Source of the DNA: Triangularia verruculosa
Lineage: Eukaryota; Ascomycota; Sordariomycetes; Sordariales; Podosporaceae
DNA length: 64,000 bases
Assembly (NCBI GenBank): GCA_033296885.1
Contig: MU863946.1
Location: forward strand, 1 to 64,000
Direction of reading: 5' to 3'
Shown here one piece after another: positions 1 through 10,939 of this stretch. The notes under the pieces were generated by a model. It made no database searches. It was not told where the DNA came from and worked only from the letters and a program-made list of their open reading frames with translations. Each line of letters opens with the position of its first letter. Within the stretch, counting starts at the first letter, position 1. Position numbers and translations under genes: made by a program.

Positions 1-20
1 CCCGCCCCGCGCGCCCCCCG

Positions 21-91
<71 letters not shown>
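21..91. repeat. 71-base cytosine homopolymer
   Basis: An uninterrupted run of 71 C is preceded by C/G-rich sequence that also lacks A and T. It lies at the very left edge of the window. It may be a true poly(C)/poly(G) tract or a sequencing or assembly artefact at a contig end; the sequence alone cannot separate these. Confidence 0.95.
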
Positions 92-93
<2 letters not shown>

Positions 94-1202
94 CGGGCGA
101 GAGATATGAAGCACGACATCGGGGGTTGAGGTTGTCATTTGGGGGCGGAGAGCTTGTGTGTTGTCATGGGCGAAGCCTTGCCAAGATATGTACTAAAGCA
201 ACAACTGGGCGATGAGGCGAAGTTGGTGGAAATGTGTTGACGGGTGAAAAGCGGTCAGGCATGGATCATGGTGAACGGACGGGAGTCGAGTGGTACGAAG
301 GCGCAAGTCTATCGGGACCGCCTATCTGCGTCGGATATCGGATGGCATCTGATGGTTTCATGTATCTTGCTACAGTTGATTTGTACTGGGTTGAGGTCTG
401 GATGCTAACTTGCCAGTACGTGGCGCCATACTTTGAATGTGAGTGACGGAAATGTAGTCGGAACGGCTAGCACGGTCTCATCCAGGCAAACATGGCACTT
501 TGAGATGCCATGTGCTAGCTACGGGTGCAACTGTTAGCGGCGGACGGTCTCGTCACTTGCTGGTGTGAACTTCCCCCTTCGTAAGTGCCTGACATGTTGA
601 GCGCGCACCATACAGTCTGACAGCTCAGAAAGTTCACGAGATTGTTGATCTGGGGGTCCGTGGTGAGTCAATGACTGTGTGCGACGGAAAAGCATGGCTC
701 GCTCCTTCCTCCTCCAGCAGGACAAGGATCCCCTCGACGGCCGGGGCAGGAGTAATCGAGACGAGACAGTAATGGACTTTCCCTCCCTGCATTTCATAGG
801 TATCCACAGTCGGGTGTCCAAATGGCGCATGAGGTGCCGCTGCTTCCTTCCTTTGAGGCAACCCGGAGCTCTGTTGCCTGGTCTGGGGAGCGGTCCTCAA
901 TAGGTAGCATCTGTTCTCCGCAATATGGCTTCGATCATGGCGAGCTTTGGGGTCAAGTCCCCGAGACTCTCAGCCCTTAGCTTGACTGTCAGGTGCATGT
1001 GAGATTACTGGAGGCAATGTGGGCGCTTTCGCCTTCTTTGCTATAATAAGCTCCATTTCGTCCCTTCTGTCTCGTCCTGTCCTCCTCTCCTGCCTTCTCC
1101 GAGACAGCAACACGAAGTGACACACCTGGACATTGCACAACGGCCACATCTAGTGTCGCCTTCCCTGCTACCCGGGTAGCTTAGATACTGGTATATTCCC
1201 CC
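92..1202. other. Intergenic; upstream region of the MFS gene
   Basis: No convincing gene is seen. Short ORFs on both strands overlap one another and have no recognisable domain. A TATA-like CTATAATAAG near 1040, followed by pyrimidine-rich sequence, sits about 160 bases before the ATG at 1203 and is a plausible core promoter. Confidence 0.5.
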
Positions 1203-3479
1203 ATGCCTCCCGACGCAAGGTTGCAGATGGATTCGCCTACCATTGAAATGGGAGCTTTGAGCAAGAAAGAGGACGCGTGTGCCTTTCCGTCGTCATCTGA
1301 CCTGTCGACACAAGAGAACGCTGGTGGTCAGCCCGTGGTGACTAGGATTGCCGACGAGAGGGACCTTCAGACGGAACCGACTCCGCCTGCTCCCTCTTCC
1401 GTCCCTTCTCCTCCCAACGAGTCGGCAACTCGGAGCAGTGCTCCCCCGGGGACCACCATCAAAAGAGCCCTACCGAGCCCTGCTCCCCAGACAGGTCAAA
1501 ACTGCATTCAGAACCAGAACTCAGCTTCTTATACTATAAGAAACTGGTCATACTGGAACACTTGGGACGCCAACGACGCAATGGCCGGGATCGATGGTCA
1601 CGATGGTGCCATGGAAGGGACCACGGTATGTGATACGGCCGTCTATTTGCAAACGGGAGGGGATGCGACTGACGATGACCACTTTGAAGAGCAGTTCCCG
1701 CCGCTGGTTGGCCCTCGCAGCTCTTGCTTGCATGTGGACAAACGCTCAAGCCCCGTTGTTCATGTTTGGTAAGTTCGACAAAACCCCCTACCGGATACAT
1801 TGCAAAAGCTGACATTGCCTGGGATGGCACAGCTGGCGCCCCTGTGTATATCTACTCAGAGCTTGGCGGTATTGACCACTGGGTTTGGTTTGTGTCTGCA
1901 AATCTTCTCGCAACGGCTGCCATATCACCTTTCGTCGGCGCCTTGTCCGATCTTATCGGTCGGCGATATGTTGCCCTCGCTGGCAATGCGTTAATCGTCA
2001 TCGGCCAGATTATTTGCGGCGCTGCAACTAGCATGGACGCTTTCATCGGTAGGCATTGGGCTGAAGGATGGATATATCACTTGCTAACTGATTTGTGATC
2101 AGTTGGAATGGCCATCTCAGGCTTGGGCACCGGTGTCAATGAGCTCACTGCCTTAGCTGGTGCCGCCGAGATTGTCCCCGTATCTCGGCGTGGCTACTAT
2201 GTGGCGGCCATGATTCTCACCATCCTCCCCTTTCTGCCATCGGTCATGTATGCGCAGCTGATTTCGGCATACTCGAGCTGGCGATACATCGCGGTCGTAA
2301 CTACTGGTTGGGCTGCCATTGGCTTGGTCATGGCATTTTTATTCTATCACCCTCCTCCCCGGATCGATACACATACCGTCGAGAAGGCAGAGGTCTTGAA
2401 GAAGACGGATTGGTTTGGTGGTTTCTTGTCCATTACTGGGCTTGTGCTGGTTGAGGTTGGGTTGTTGGGCGGTGGATATAATGCAAGTTTTTCCACTTGA
2501 ATGAGACCAAAACCGTTGCTCACGCTTAGCAGGCCCCATGGGCAAGTGCAAGGGTTCTAGCTCCTCTCATCATCGGCATGCTGGTGTTGGTGGGCTTTGT
2601 GGTCTGGGAGCGGAAAGGCACTAGCCATCCTATGGTGCCGAGAAACCTGGGCAACTCGTCTTGGAATCTGTGGCTCACCCTCATCATCACGTTTATATCT
2701 GGTGCCAACTTCTTTTCGGTGCTGATGATCTGGCCAAGCGAGGCGTACAATGTTTATGGCCACGAGTAAGTCTTCTAGCATGACAGGCGGCAGGACAGCA
2801 CTAACCTCATTTCAGTCCCGTCGGGGTCGGCATTCGTGGTATGCCCTTCGCCTTCGGCACTATGGCTGGATGTGTCATATCTCTGGTGATGCTTTCGTGG
2901 TTAAGAGGGAACATCAAGTGGATTCTGTTTGCCTCGTCGACTCTGATGACTATTGGGTGTGGATTGCTCTCAATTGCGAGAGTCGACAATATCCAAACCG
3001 TATACGGAATCCTGTTCATCGCCGGACTCGGTGTAGGCGGAGTGGTGGTCCCAGCATCGACAATCACGGCGATCATCTGCCCGAACGAGGTCATTGCGAC
3101 GGTAACCGCACTGACCATCGCCATTCGCATCGTCGGTGGTGCTATCGGATACGCCATCTATTACAATGTTTTTGTTTCGAAGCTTGTCCCACAGCTGAAC
3201 AATGTAGGCGGCACTTGCGCCAAGCTGGGAATTACCGACCCTAAAATGATTGGACACATCATCGAGCTGACAGGCGCTTCGTTGGTCAAGGAGATTCGAC
3301 ACCTTCCAGGCATTACCGATGAAAAGTGGGCGGCGATTGTGGCAGCTGGGCAAGTAGCATATTCCCATGCATACCCGTGGGCGTATTACTGCAGTATTGC
3401 GTTTGGCGGAGTGTCGATATTGGCATCGTTATTTTTGGGGAATCTGAATATGGATGACTCGGTTGCCGTGGTGCTCTGA
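1203..3479 (+). CDS. MFS transporter, trichothecene/siderophore efflux type (TRI12-like)
   Basis: Model: join 1203..1625, 1690..1768, 1833..2048, 2103..2482, 2533..2765, 2816..3479, giving 664 residues. All joins stay in frame. A hydrophilic N-terminus of about 140 residues precedes the first membrane helix (RRWLALAALA). The MFS signature follows at GALSDLIGRR after helix 2, and the many later hydrophobic segments fit the 14-helix DHA2/TRI12 group. Members of this family export toxins, drugs or siderophores by proton antiport at the plasma membrane. The substrate here is unknown, and no biosynthetic cluster surrounds it. Intron 4 (2483..2532) appears to use GC-AG ends, since a donor at the nearby GT breaks the frame. 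The long N-terminus is the least certain part; a downstream start is possible. Confidence 0.85.
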
Positions 3480-3915
3480 GGGAGACTAATGGGTCATCTG
3501 CCAATAAACAGTGAACCTTTGGAAGGGTGTTGATGGGTTAGTCCATAGCAGTCTGGGTTCGGTGTGGTCATTTTGAAGACGTTAGGAATGAAGAGAGGGC
3601 ACTGGCTAGAAAGCTAGGTGTACTTAGACGCAGGACGCACATTTTCTTTTGTAATGGTGCTATGGGATATGTGAGCAATGTGGTGTATGTGGGGTGTGTG
3701 TATGGAGGGGGACGAAGGCCGTACATGCTCTTCCAAGTGCAGAATAGTTGTAATGTTTGATCGCTTGTTCTTCGCGGGGAAGGGAAGGTTAATAGCCACT
3801 CAGCAAAGGTAGAAAATACTTACAAATCAGAAGTGAAAGCTCCCTCAATAACTCGCAACACAATTATTTACATTGCTATTTGTCTTGTGTACATCCATTA
3901 ATCTGACCAATCAAT
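3480..3915. other. Convergent 3' intergenic region
   Basis: This lies between the ends of the MFS gene (+) and the dioxygenase gene (-). No ORF of note is seen. It presumably holds both polyadenylation regions. Confidence 0.5.
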
Positions 3916-5137
3916 TTACTTGCCCTCCTCAGGTAACTCTCCAAAGCGATACTGCGCCCAAGCAAAACTCGCCTCATGCATCGTCCACGTTTGCTTCCCC
4001 ATATCTGCCCCGGCCGCTCCGGCAGCGATATACAACGGCATGAGGTGGTCCATCCAAGGATGCGCCTCTCGCGCATCTGCCCTCTTGAGCACCTTTACCA
4101 TCTCCTCTTTTCTCTTTTCTGGATCTGGCTGCTCGACCGCTTCTTTCACAGCATTGTCAAAGGAAACGCTATACGGCATTGGCTCCGAGCGGCCAAAGGC
4201 AAAGCGCATGTCACGCAGGTTGTGAACGGTCATGCCGGTGCAGATGATGGCGATGTTTTGCTCGCGGAGGGACTGCACCGCCTCGCCGAGCTTGAAGTGG
4301 GAGAGGGGGTTTTCGGAGTTGAAGAGGGAGACTTGGACCAGGGGGACTTCGAGGGGGTTTTTGGCTGGGGGGAAGGCTACGTTGAAGCCGGAGAAGACGC
4401 CGTGGTCGAGGCCGCGGGTGAGGCCCTTGGCGCGGATGCCGGCGGAGGAGAGGAGGGAGATGATGTGAGAGGCGAGGGATGGGGAACCGACGGAGGGGAA
4501 GGTGGCTTTGTAGAAGTGGGGAGGGAAGCCGTAGAAGCTAGATGGGGCGGTTAGTAAATGTGTGGGAAAGTGGGGAGGAATAAAGGGGGAAGAGACGAAC
4601 TCGTAGATGAGATCGGTCTTTTCGGCGTTGTTGACATGGATTTCGTCTGGGCCGACGTTCTCGGGTTGCCAGTGGGCGGAGAAGACGACTACGGCGGAGG
4701 GTTTGACTTTTTGGGTGATTTCACGGCCGATAGATTGAAGGACGGGGTAGACGGGGTGAGTGGTGTTATATTGCACGTCGGGCTGGGATCTGTATTAGTA
4801 TTTTACTGATGATATATACATGCGGGATGCAATTAAGACTTACGCCGCCATGGCTAAAGAAGTAAACTGGTGCCTTCGGCATTTTGGGTGGTTGTGAAGT
4901 AGTTGTGGAGGAGATTGATGAAGCGGTTGATGTGGTTGTGGTGAGAGTTGAGATAGGGGCAGTGCTCGCGGTATTAAAATAAGAGACAGGCAAAAAAGTC
5001 TTGAGCTTTGTCAGGATTTGCGGCAAAGACAAGGGTGACAATGCCGGGGAGGACGCACTCATGAGAAGAGCTACGATGATTACAATGGATGGCAAGATAA
5101 AAAATGTTGGGCGGCGAAGAACCCAAGTGTCGAACAT
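3916..5137 (-). CDS. LigB-type extradiol ring-cleavage dioxygenase (DODA family), N-terminally anchored
   Basis: Model: complement of join 3916..4537, 4601..4782, 4844..5137, giving 365 residues. The catalytic part begins near residue 88 (VYFFSHGG) and continues with the family patterns PDVQYNTTHPVYP, VVFSAHWQP, LIYDFYGFP, RGLDHGVFSGF and, near the end, HPWMDHLMPLYIAAGAAG. The histidines of SHGG, SAHW and LDHG are the expected Fe(II)/Zn ligands and general base. Relatives open catechol rings such as DOPA. Before the domain are about 85 residues with a hydrophobic helix (residues ~10-27) and a Ser/Thr-rich linker, suggesting a signal anchor; an internal ATG (MPKAPVYFF) would give the usual soluble enzyme. 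The 63-nt second intron is a multiple of three without stops, so a read-through form would carry 21 extra residues. Confidence 0.85.
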
Positions 5138-5711
5138 GATGAAACTTCTTATCAGATCTTAAAGTGAACTCACCAGCCAGATATATATAGGCTGCATAAA
5201 TGGTTGGTAAGATTTAGTAGTTAGTGTATAGGTAGGTTCTAGTGTCAAATGTTAGTTACAAATTCGGCACCTCGCTCTCCATCGCGCTTTCAAACGCTTT
5301 GGTAAGATCTATCGAGATCTCGTAAGCAGGTTTCCCTTGTCGAGCGGCATCCTGGAGAGAAACGTTGTGAGTGGAGAAGGAATCGCGCCATGCAAGTCGG
5401 GGAGAGCGTCTGGGGCGGATTCAGATCTGACAGGGGGGCAAACAAAAGCCGTTGTCAGGCGTGGCACGGACCAGCCTTTCGGCTGCACTAACAGTAAATG
5501 ATGGAAACAAGGCGTAGAAGTATTAAGAAGGGCAAGCCCCCACATTGTCCCGAGACGGGCGGGATGCCCCCAAGGACAAAAACCGGGGCCCGGCTGCCGG
5601 GTACCCGAGGACAATCAACTCGAGTCCTTACTCGGCTTCCGCTCTCTTGCATCTCTGGCCCCGCTTCTTCCTTAGAACTAGTAAGGGGATAATATCAAAG
5701 TCGACATCAAG
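5138..5711. other. Divergent promoter region, dioxygenase / thioesterase
   Basis: This is shared upstream sequence of two divergent genes. Apart from the TATA-like element at 5181 it shows C/G-rich stretches, including an AGGGG stress-element-like motif near 5682, and no supported ORF. Confidence 0.45.
5181..5190 (-). promoter_or_regulatory. TATA-like element before the dioxygenase gene
   Basis: CTATATATAT on the minus strand lies about 45-55 bases before the upstream ATG at 5137. That is too close to leave a long leader for this start. It could favour transcription starts that use the internal ATG near 4886. Confidence 0.35.
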
Positions 5712-6552
5712 ATGGCATCACTCATTCGTCAACCCCCTCTGCTTTTCCCGGCGACGGCCCGACACACGGCCACGGTCATTTTCATTCACGGCCTGGGTGA
5801 TACCGGTCATGGATGGGCCTCGGCGGTCGAGAACTGGCGCCGCCGGCAGCGCCTCGATGAGGTCAAGTTCATCTTGCCTCATGCTCCCCAGATTCCCATC
5901 ACTTGCAACTGGGGAATGCGTATGTCAGGGTGGTATGATATTGTAAGTTTCCCGCTTTGTCTTGCCTGCACTGGGCCAGAAGGTTAATGAATTGAACAGC
6001 ACACGATAGATGGCAACGCCGAGTCCCTTCGGAAGAATGAGGACGAGGCTGGCATTCTTGTCTCTCAGGCTTACCTTCACGGGCTAATCCAGAAGGAGAT
6101 CGACGCTGGAATCCCAGCTGAGAGGATTGTTATCGGCGGCTTCAGCCAAGGCGGCGCCATGAGTATCTTTGCGGGCTTGACGGCGAAGGTGAAGCTCGCC
6201 GGCATTGTTGCCTTGTCATCATACCTGCTCTTGAGTCTCAAGTTTGCCGAGTTGGTACCAAAGCCTCAGGTCAATCAGGACACGCCAATCTTTATGGCCC
6301 ACGGTGATTCCGATCAGGTTGTGAACACGCAGTTGGGTAAGAAGTCGTATGAATTGCTGAAGGAGATGGGTTATAAGCCAACTCTGAAGATTTATCCGTG
6401 AGTGCTATTCTGATGTGCCTGATCAAGAAAGAGGAGCTGACCGGTGTATTAGTGACATGGGACATTCGGCATGCTTGGAGGAACTTGATGATGTCGAGGC
6501 TTTCTTGAAGGAGAGGCTTCCTGCTTTGGGCAAGGAGAAGCCAGAACTTTGA
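5712..6552 (+). CDS. APT1: Acyl-protein thioesterase 1 (alpha/beta hydrolase)
   Basis: Model: join 5712..5942, 6000..6397, 6453..6552, giving 242 residues, the usual length. The protein opens with the oxyanion-hole strand VIFIHGLGDTGHGW (~residues 23-36). It carries the nucleophile elbow GFSQGGAMS (~145), the acid Asp in HGDSDQVV (~195) and the catalytic His in DMGHSA near the C-terminus, so the triad is intact. The WGMRMSGWYDI segment is also family-typical. The enzyme removes palmitate and other acyl groups from cysteines of cytosolic-face proteins such as Ras and G-alpha. Three exons with standard GT-AG introns are seen. Nothing is unusual, and neighbouring genes are unrelated. Confidence 0.95.
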
Positions 6553-7452
6553 TTATGGATTGTCAAAAAAACATAAAGCAGTAAAGTAGCCCTCGATTAC
6601 TTGAAATGTCAAACCAGAACAACTCATAGATTCAAGAACACATTCAAATGTCCACCATTCTCAAAGTGGATTGATGCTTGCATGTAAGTGAAATCCAGGC
6701 ACTGGTTATCATCACCGAAAACAAGAAGTCTGGGTTGAACCTTGGAAGCTTGGTTGGCCATCTGATGAAGTTTGGTTTCTCAACCTTATCAGCAGACCGG
6801 ATGAGAATGGCCGGCACATGTCCACATGTTTGACGTGGTGTCGATCTGAGAGCGATCTTGCAGTGAAGGCCGCCTGCAGTGGACCGCAGCGTTTGTGCAA
6901 CCCCACCCACGACCGCTTATCTTATCAGACCCCCTGACCGCTACGAGGCCCGCTGTTGGCCTGCCGCGCATCACAAGCAAATCGACCCCTGCAAGCCAAC
7001 TTTTTGATCCAAGACACTCGAGGCAGCGCCGTTTGTTGCCTCGCTTTTCTTTTGACAAATCGACGACGACATCGCTGGCGCTGTTTTCTCTGACCTATCA
7101 CTTTCCTTGGGGCTTTCCTACCTTTCTGTATTTTATTAGACATAATCTGTGCATAATAACCACGGCGAGCTGTATCAAAAAACCAACCTGTTCAACTTCA
7201 AGCAACACACCGCCCCACTCCGTTACTATCTTCCCCTCCTCGCCGGGAAGACCCCGTCCACTAAGATCGACAAGAACTCACCTGGCGTCATTCCGAATCG
7301 AGTGCCCGAGCAAATAAACACCTGATACGACCCCTCACTTTCACCGCATTCACGAATCTTGTGTGGTTACGATATAAAGAAGGGACGGGCAAATCGCAGA
7401 CAAAATTAATTCAAGGAAAGGCGGATGATAAGGGAATAGTAATCAACACAAA
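6553..7452. other. Intergenic; probable long 5' leader of the IVY1-like gene
   Basis: No domain-bearing ORF is seen. A 140-residue plus-strand frame (6895..7317) has low-complexity composition and no homologue I recognise. The C-rich stretch before 7453 looks like promoter or leader sequence. Confidence 0.4.
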
Positions 7453-9075
7453 ATGCAGTCCTCCCATCCACCAGCGATGTCGCAACGTCCACCCTCCCCC
7501 TCCCCAAGTCAACTTCCCCCAATTCCGGCATCGCCAACGTACTCCTACGCCTCCACCGCCCAACCCTCCCTTTCGCAGTTCAACCTCCCGTTACCACCCC
7601 CTCCCCGACCAGCCCACGCAGTTCTCACCAAAGCCGATCTTGCGAGTTCCCAAACCGCCTACGCCGACCTCCTCGCAACCGCCAAAGCCTACCGCCTCGC
7701 CCTCGCCTCGTTATCCACCGCAGCCAGCGCCTTTGGCTCCGCCCTCGAAGCATGCGCCCGACTCAAGGAAGCCCGCGCCGAACCCCTCGGTCCGATAAAC
7801 CCAGGGCTGCTCTCCAACGGTAACACCGTCGGCGGCTCCCTCTCCACTTCCTTCCACGCCGGCGGCGGTCCCCCTAACAATAACAACCCCCCGCCGCTGA
7901 ACCTGAACAGCAACGTCATGTCCAAAAACGCCTGCACAGCTGACACGCTTCTGACCGTCGCTGGCCTGCAGCATCTGATCGCAAACCACAAGCACATCCT
8001 CTCCGAGACAGTCTACCGCTCTTTTGAGGTCCCCTTGCTCCACGAACTGGATAAATGGCGGGGGGCAGTCGAAGACGAGGAGGAGTCTTATGCTTCGGCG
8101 GTGGCGGTTCAGTCAAAAGAAATCAACCGACTGGAAAAGGAAGGGCTGAAGCTCCACAAGCAAAAGAGGAGGGATGTAAACATGTTTCGGAATCACCTTG
8201 TCGAGTTGACTACCAAGCTGGATGGGCTGACGTATTTACATGGCGAGCACGCGCGGACATTGCTAAGGGAGTCACAAGAGACAAGTGTGAGGATCGTTGA
8301 GGCAAGCTGCTCACTTGTGAGGGCAGAGGTGGATATCTTCGAGAGTTTGGCAAGAAAGGGATGGACGGGCGGTGGGCTGGAGGAGGTTTTGGAGCGGGGA
8401 GTGGACTTGTTTGCGAATAGTGATGAGGGGGGACATATGTCGCCTTCGAAGGAGCCGACGGGGTACGCAGGAGGCGGGGAGGGGAGTAAGTTGTTTAGTA
8501 TACTGCCTCCGAAGAGTATACTGGCGAATGATAACTCTGGGGAGGGGACGGTGAGGGGGACGAGGGGGGACAGTTTGTTGATAACTGGTGAGGGGCAGGG
8601 GGATAGATACCAAAGTCTGGCGGGGCTGGTGACGCTGGACTCGCTGAGAGATCAAGACGGGAGGGATAGTGATAGTGTGTTTTCTGAGGGCCAGCAGCAG
8701 CAGCAACAGGGAGGGCAGCAGTTTAACAGGAGCAGGGGGGTGAGGCCGTTTAGTCCACAGCCGCAGCATGTCAGGATGAATCCGGACAAGTTACTAGGGA
8801 CGAGCTTGGAGGTGGACGATGGGGGGTTGACGGGGATGGAGAAGGACAAGTGTGAGGAAGACAAGGAGAACCACACTGAAACAGACGATGACGAGGCGCA
8901 TCCGTGGAGGAATGAGGGGCTGGGGAAGAGGAGGAGCTCGTCGAGTTTGGCGAGCGAAACGGGGAACCTCTTGCTCAGAGACAGGAGCCTGGGTGCGAGT
9001 CTGGGAGATCCTCAGGAGAGAGTAGGCGGTGAGACCAACTGGAGTGTGGCGGGTACAGAGAGGAACTCGCCTTGA
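7453..9075 (+). CDS. IVY1: IVY1-like vacuolar BAR-domain protein
   Basis: A single 540-residue exon. A Pro/Ser-rich N-terminus (~1-55) is followed by a helical region (~60-310) with heptad-like stretches such as LHELDKWRGAVEDEEESYASAV, HKQKRRDVNMFRNHLVEL and GEHARTLLRESQETS. This pattern fits the I-BAR-like domain of yeast Ivy1, which binds Vps33, Ypt7/Rab7 and phospholipids at the vacuole. The interior Ala/Gly/Asn-rich loop (~115-155) is typical of the fungal forms. The C-terminal ~220 residues are disordered, with a Gln run encoded by CAG repeats near 8690. A second ATG nine codons downstream is an alternative start. Assignment is by overall pattern, not by a short diagnostic motif. Confidence 0.7.
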   Translation: MQSSHPPAMSQRPPSPSPSQLPPIPASPTYSYASTAQPSLSQFNLPLPPPPRPAHAVLTKADLASSQTAYADLLATAKAYRLALASLSTAASAFGSALEACARLKEARAEPLGPINPGLLSNGNTVGGSLSTSFHAGGGPPNNNNPPPLNLNSNVMSKNACTADTLLTVAGLQHLIANHKHILSETVYRSFEVPLLHELDKWRGAVEDEEESYASAVAVQSKEINRLEKEGLKLHKQKRRDVNMFRNHLVELTTKLDGLTYLHGEHARTLLRESQETSVRIVEASCSLVRAEVDIFESLARKGWTGGGLEEVLERGVDLFANSDEGGHMSPSKEPTGYAGGGEGSKLFSILPPKSILANDNSGEGTVRGTRGDSLLITGEGQGDRYQSLAGLVTLDSLRDQDGRDSDSVFSEGQQQQQQGGQQFNRSRGVRPFSPQPQHVRMNPDKLLGTSLEVDDGGLTGMEKDKCEEDKENHTETDDDEAHPWRNEGLGKRRSSSSLASETGNLLLRDRSLGASLGDPQERVGGETNWSVAGTERNSP

Positions 9076-9541
9076 TTGTGGTTTGGCAAAGATGTATGTG
9101 AGCACGGTCGGAGGTTGACAGAGGAGCGAGAGAGATTGGATCGGCATGATATACCCCTTTTAGAAGATGATTACGAACATGTTAGACATATTTTTTTGCA
9201 GGGCGATTTGGCTTCCAGATATTGTTGATACGAATAGGTGTTTTTCAGTTGTGTATGTTTTTTCACTGCATATAGCATAGCGAAGACAAATTAAGAATAT
9301 TCTCATCTGTTTTGACACATAATCTTCAGCTCATTTTTGTACAATGCTTCCGTCGCCCATCGCTGTTGGTTTCAACAATTATGCTACATTTCCCCACCCT
9401 CGAAACCGCCTCTCCTTTCTCCCAGTTATCATGAAACGCCTTCCATTGCAACTCCTCCAAAAAAAAGTGTCAACGGAACAATCTATTATTTCGTTAACCG
9501 TAGAAAGGTCTCTCCCTGTTCTTTGTCCTCTTTGTGCCCCC
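9076..9541. other. Convergent 3' intergenic region
   Basis: This lies between the IVY1-like gene (+) and the NUP53 gene (-). It is A/T-rich with TATTTTTTT-type tracts, as expected for 3' ends. No gene is supported. Confidence 0.5.
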
Positions 9542-10939
9542 TTAGTCATCCTGATCCGCCGCCTTTCGGATATCACCTCCAAACAAGCCAAACAAAAAGT
9601 CCAACCACCACAAAAACTTCCAGTACAGACTCGCCGCCGCCCAATCAAACTCGCCGAGCTCCGTCCGTGGGACCTGAGTCCCAATCATGGCACCGTTAAA
9701 CCAGCTGATAAAGGGAATGTAGTTCGCTACACGTTGCGCCACCGACGGGGCGGGCAAGAGGGCCTGTTCCATGGGAAGGAGCTTAACCTTCTTGACTTCG
9801 GGAATCCTCTGGCAGTAATCGTCTCTGTCCTGTTTGGCTTGTTGATTCTGCTGATCGGCGACAATGTCGAGGGCGAATGGGTTAGGCGGGGTGATAGTTC
9901 GAGACAGAGGAACGAGGTCGTCAGAGGCGGCTGTCCCCGTGTCGGCTGTGAAAGAGGACGTGTGAGAGACGGCAGAGTCGAAGCTGTCGGGGTTGAGCCA
10001 GGCTGGGTTGAAACCTGAGGCGGCGGCGGTGCCGGTTCGGGGCTGTTGTTGTGACTGGCGTCTGCCAGAGTTGGTGCGCTGGACGCCGAACCCAGCGGTA
10101 ATGGATGGATCGGGAACAGCTTCGTCGCGAGCAGGTGGAAGTCCGTTATATGGCTCTGCGTAGACGAGGTGGCCCAGAATCGTCTGCGGCGAGGAGTAGA
10201 TGGCTGCGTCGGCCGCTTCGGCAGACTCGAACGTGACTTTCACCCAGTGCAGGCCGCTATCGGCTTTGTTGACCTTGGAGCGCTCTGCTGTGGTGAGGGC
10301 CCTTCGGTGGGCAAAAGCTGGATCGCGCAGTTCGGACTTGTACCGTCTGCTCTCAACCGGGGGATCGCGAGAGTAGTCTTCACATATTCTGCCGGCGAGT
10401 TGTTCGTAGTGGTTGATGGCGGCATATTGTTGTTGGGCTGAACGGTAGCCTCGCAGTATGACCTCCGTTGGTTCTTTGGCCTTCAAAAACTTGGTTTCTG
10501 GAGGAGAGGCCTTCTCGTCATTCTGGGGGAGGTTTTGTTGAGAAGTCGATGGGTGAAGACTTGGCCGCCGTTGATTTTGGGCAGTTCTATCGTTTTGCGA
10601 CGCCGCGGGGACCTGGTTGATGGGGGCTTGGTTCGCGATCCAGTTGCTAAAGATTTTATCGGCAGCGGCTATGGTTGGATCTTCTTTTCTCGCAGGAGTC
10701 GCGGTTTTCGATCTGGCCCGTCGCGTCGACTTGCCAAATGACCCAGTCTCATTGACTGCCTTCCTCGCCCTCAGTGGGCCATCCTGTCTGTTTTCCTCCA
10801 TGTCAGTTGTGGCGGAGGGAGATGGCAGTCGGTTTGGAAATACGGACTGTGGGAAAACCATGGCATATGGTCTCTTGATACCGTCGTCGCCTATGTACAG
10901 CTCGTCGTCCGGCACGTTGTGTAGGATTAATGGGGCCAT
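9542..10939 (-). CDS. NUP53: Nucleoporin NUP53/NUP35 (MPPN-RRM)
   Basis: A single 465-residue exon. The N-terminal ~150 residues are disordered and carry short linear motifs such as YAMVFPQSVFPNRLPSPS. An atypical RRM (MPPN domain) follows from ~155 to 275, recognisable by VILRGYRSAQQQYAAINHYEQLAG, the strand LHWVKVTFESAEAADAAI and ILGHLVYAEPYNGLPP. The extreme C-terminus (YWKFLWWLDFLFGLFGGDIR) is an aromatic amphipathic helix of the kind that anchors yeast Nup53/Nup59 to the pore membrane. The protein links the inner ring to Nup170/Nic96 at the nuclear pore. Length and architecture are normal for filamentous fungi. Confidence 0.9.
   Translation of the reverse strand: MAPLILHNVPDDELYIGDDGIKRPYAMVFPQSVFPNRLPSPSATTDMEENRQDGPLRARKAVNETGSFGKSTRRARSKTATPARKEDPTIAAADKIFSNWIANQAPINQVPAASQNDRTAQNQRRPSLHPSTSQQNLPQNDEKASPPETKFLKAKEPTEVILRGYRSAQQQYAAINHYEQLAGRICEDYSRDPPVESRRYKSELRDPAFAHRRALTTAERSKVNKADSGLHWVKVTFESAEAADAAIYSSPQTILGHLVYAEPYNGLPPARDEAVPDPSITAGFGVQRTNSGRRQSQQQPRTGTAAASGFNPAWLNPDSFDSAVSHTSSFTADTGTAASDDLVPLSRTITPPNPFALDIVADQQNQQAKQDRDDYCQRIPEVKKVKLLPMEQALLPAPSVAQRVANYIPFISWFNGAMIGTQVPRTELGEFDWAAASLYWKFLWWLDFLFGLFGGDIRKAADQDD

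Noticed and set aside
534..903. Overlapping ORFs of 74-98 codons on both strands
   Set aside because: Mutually overlapping, no domain; intergenic noise.
6895..7317. 140-codon ORF before the IVY1-like gene
   Set aside because: Low-complexity leader sequence without recognisable homology.
9344..10018. 224-codon plus-strand ORF
   Set aside because: Antisense to the NUP53 C-terminal part, with no domain.
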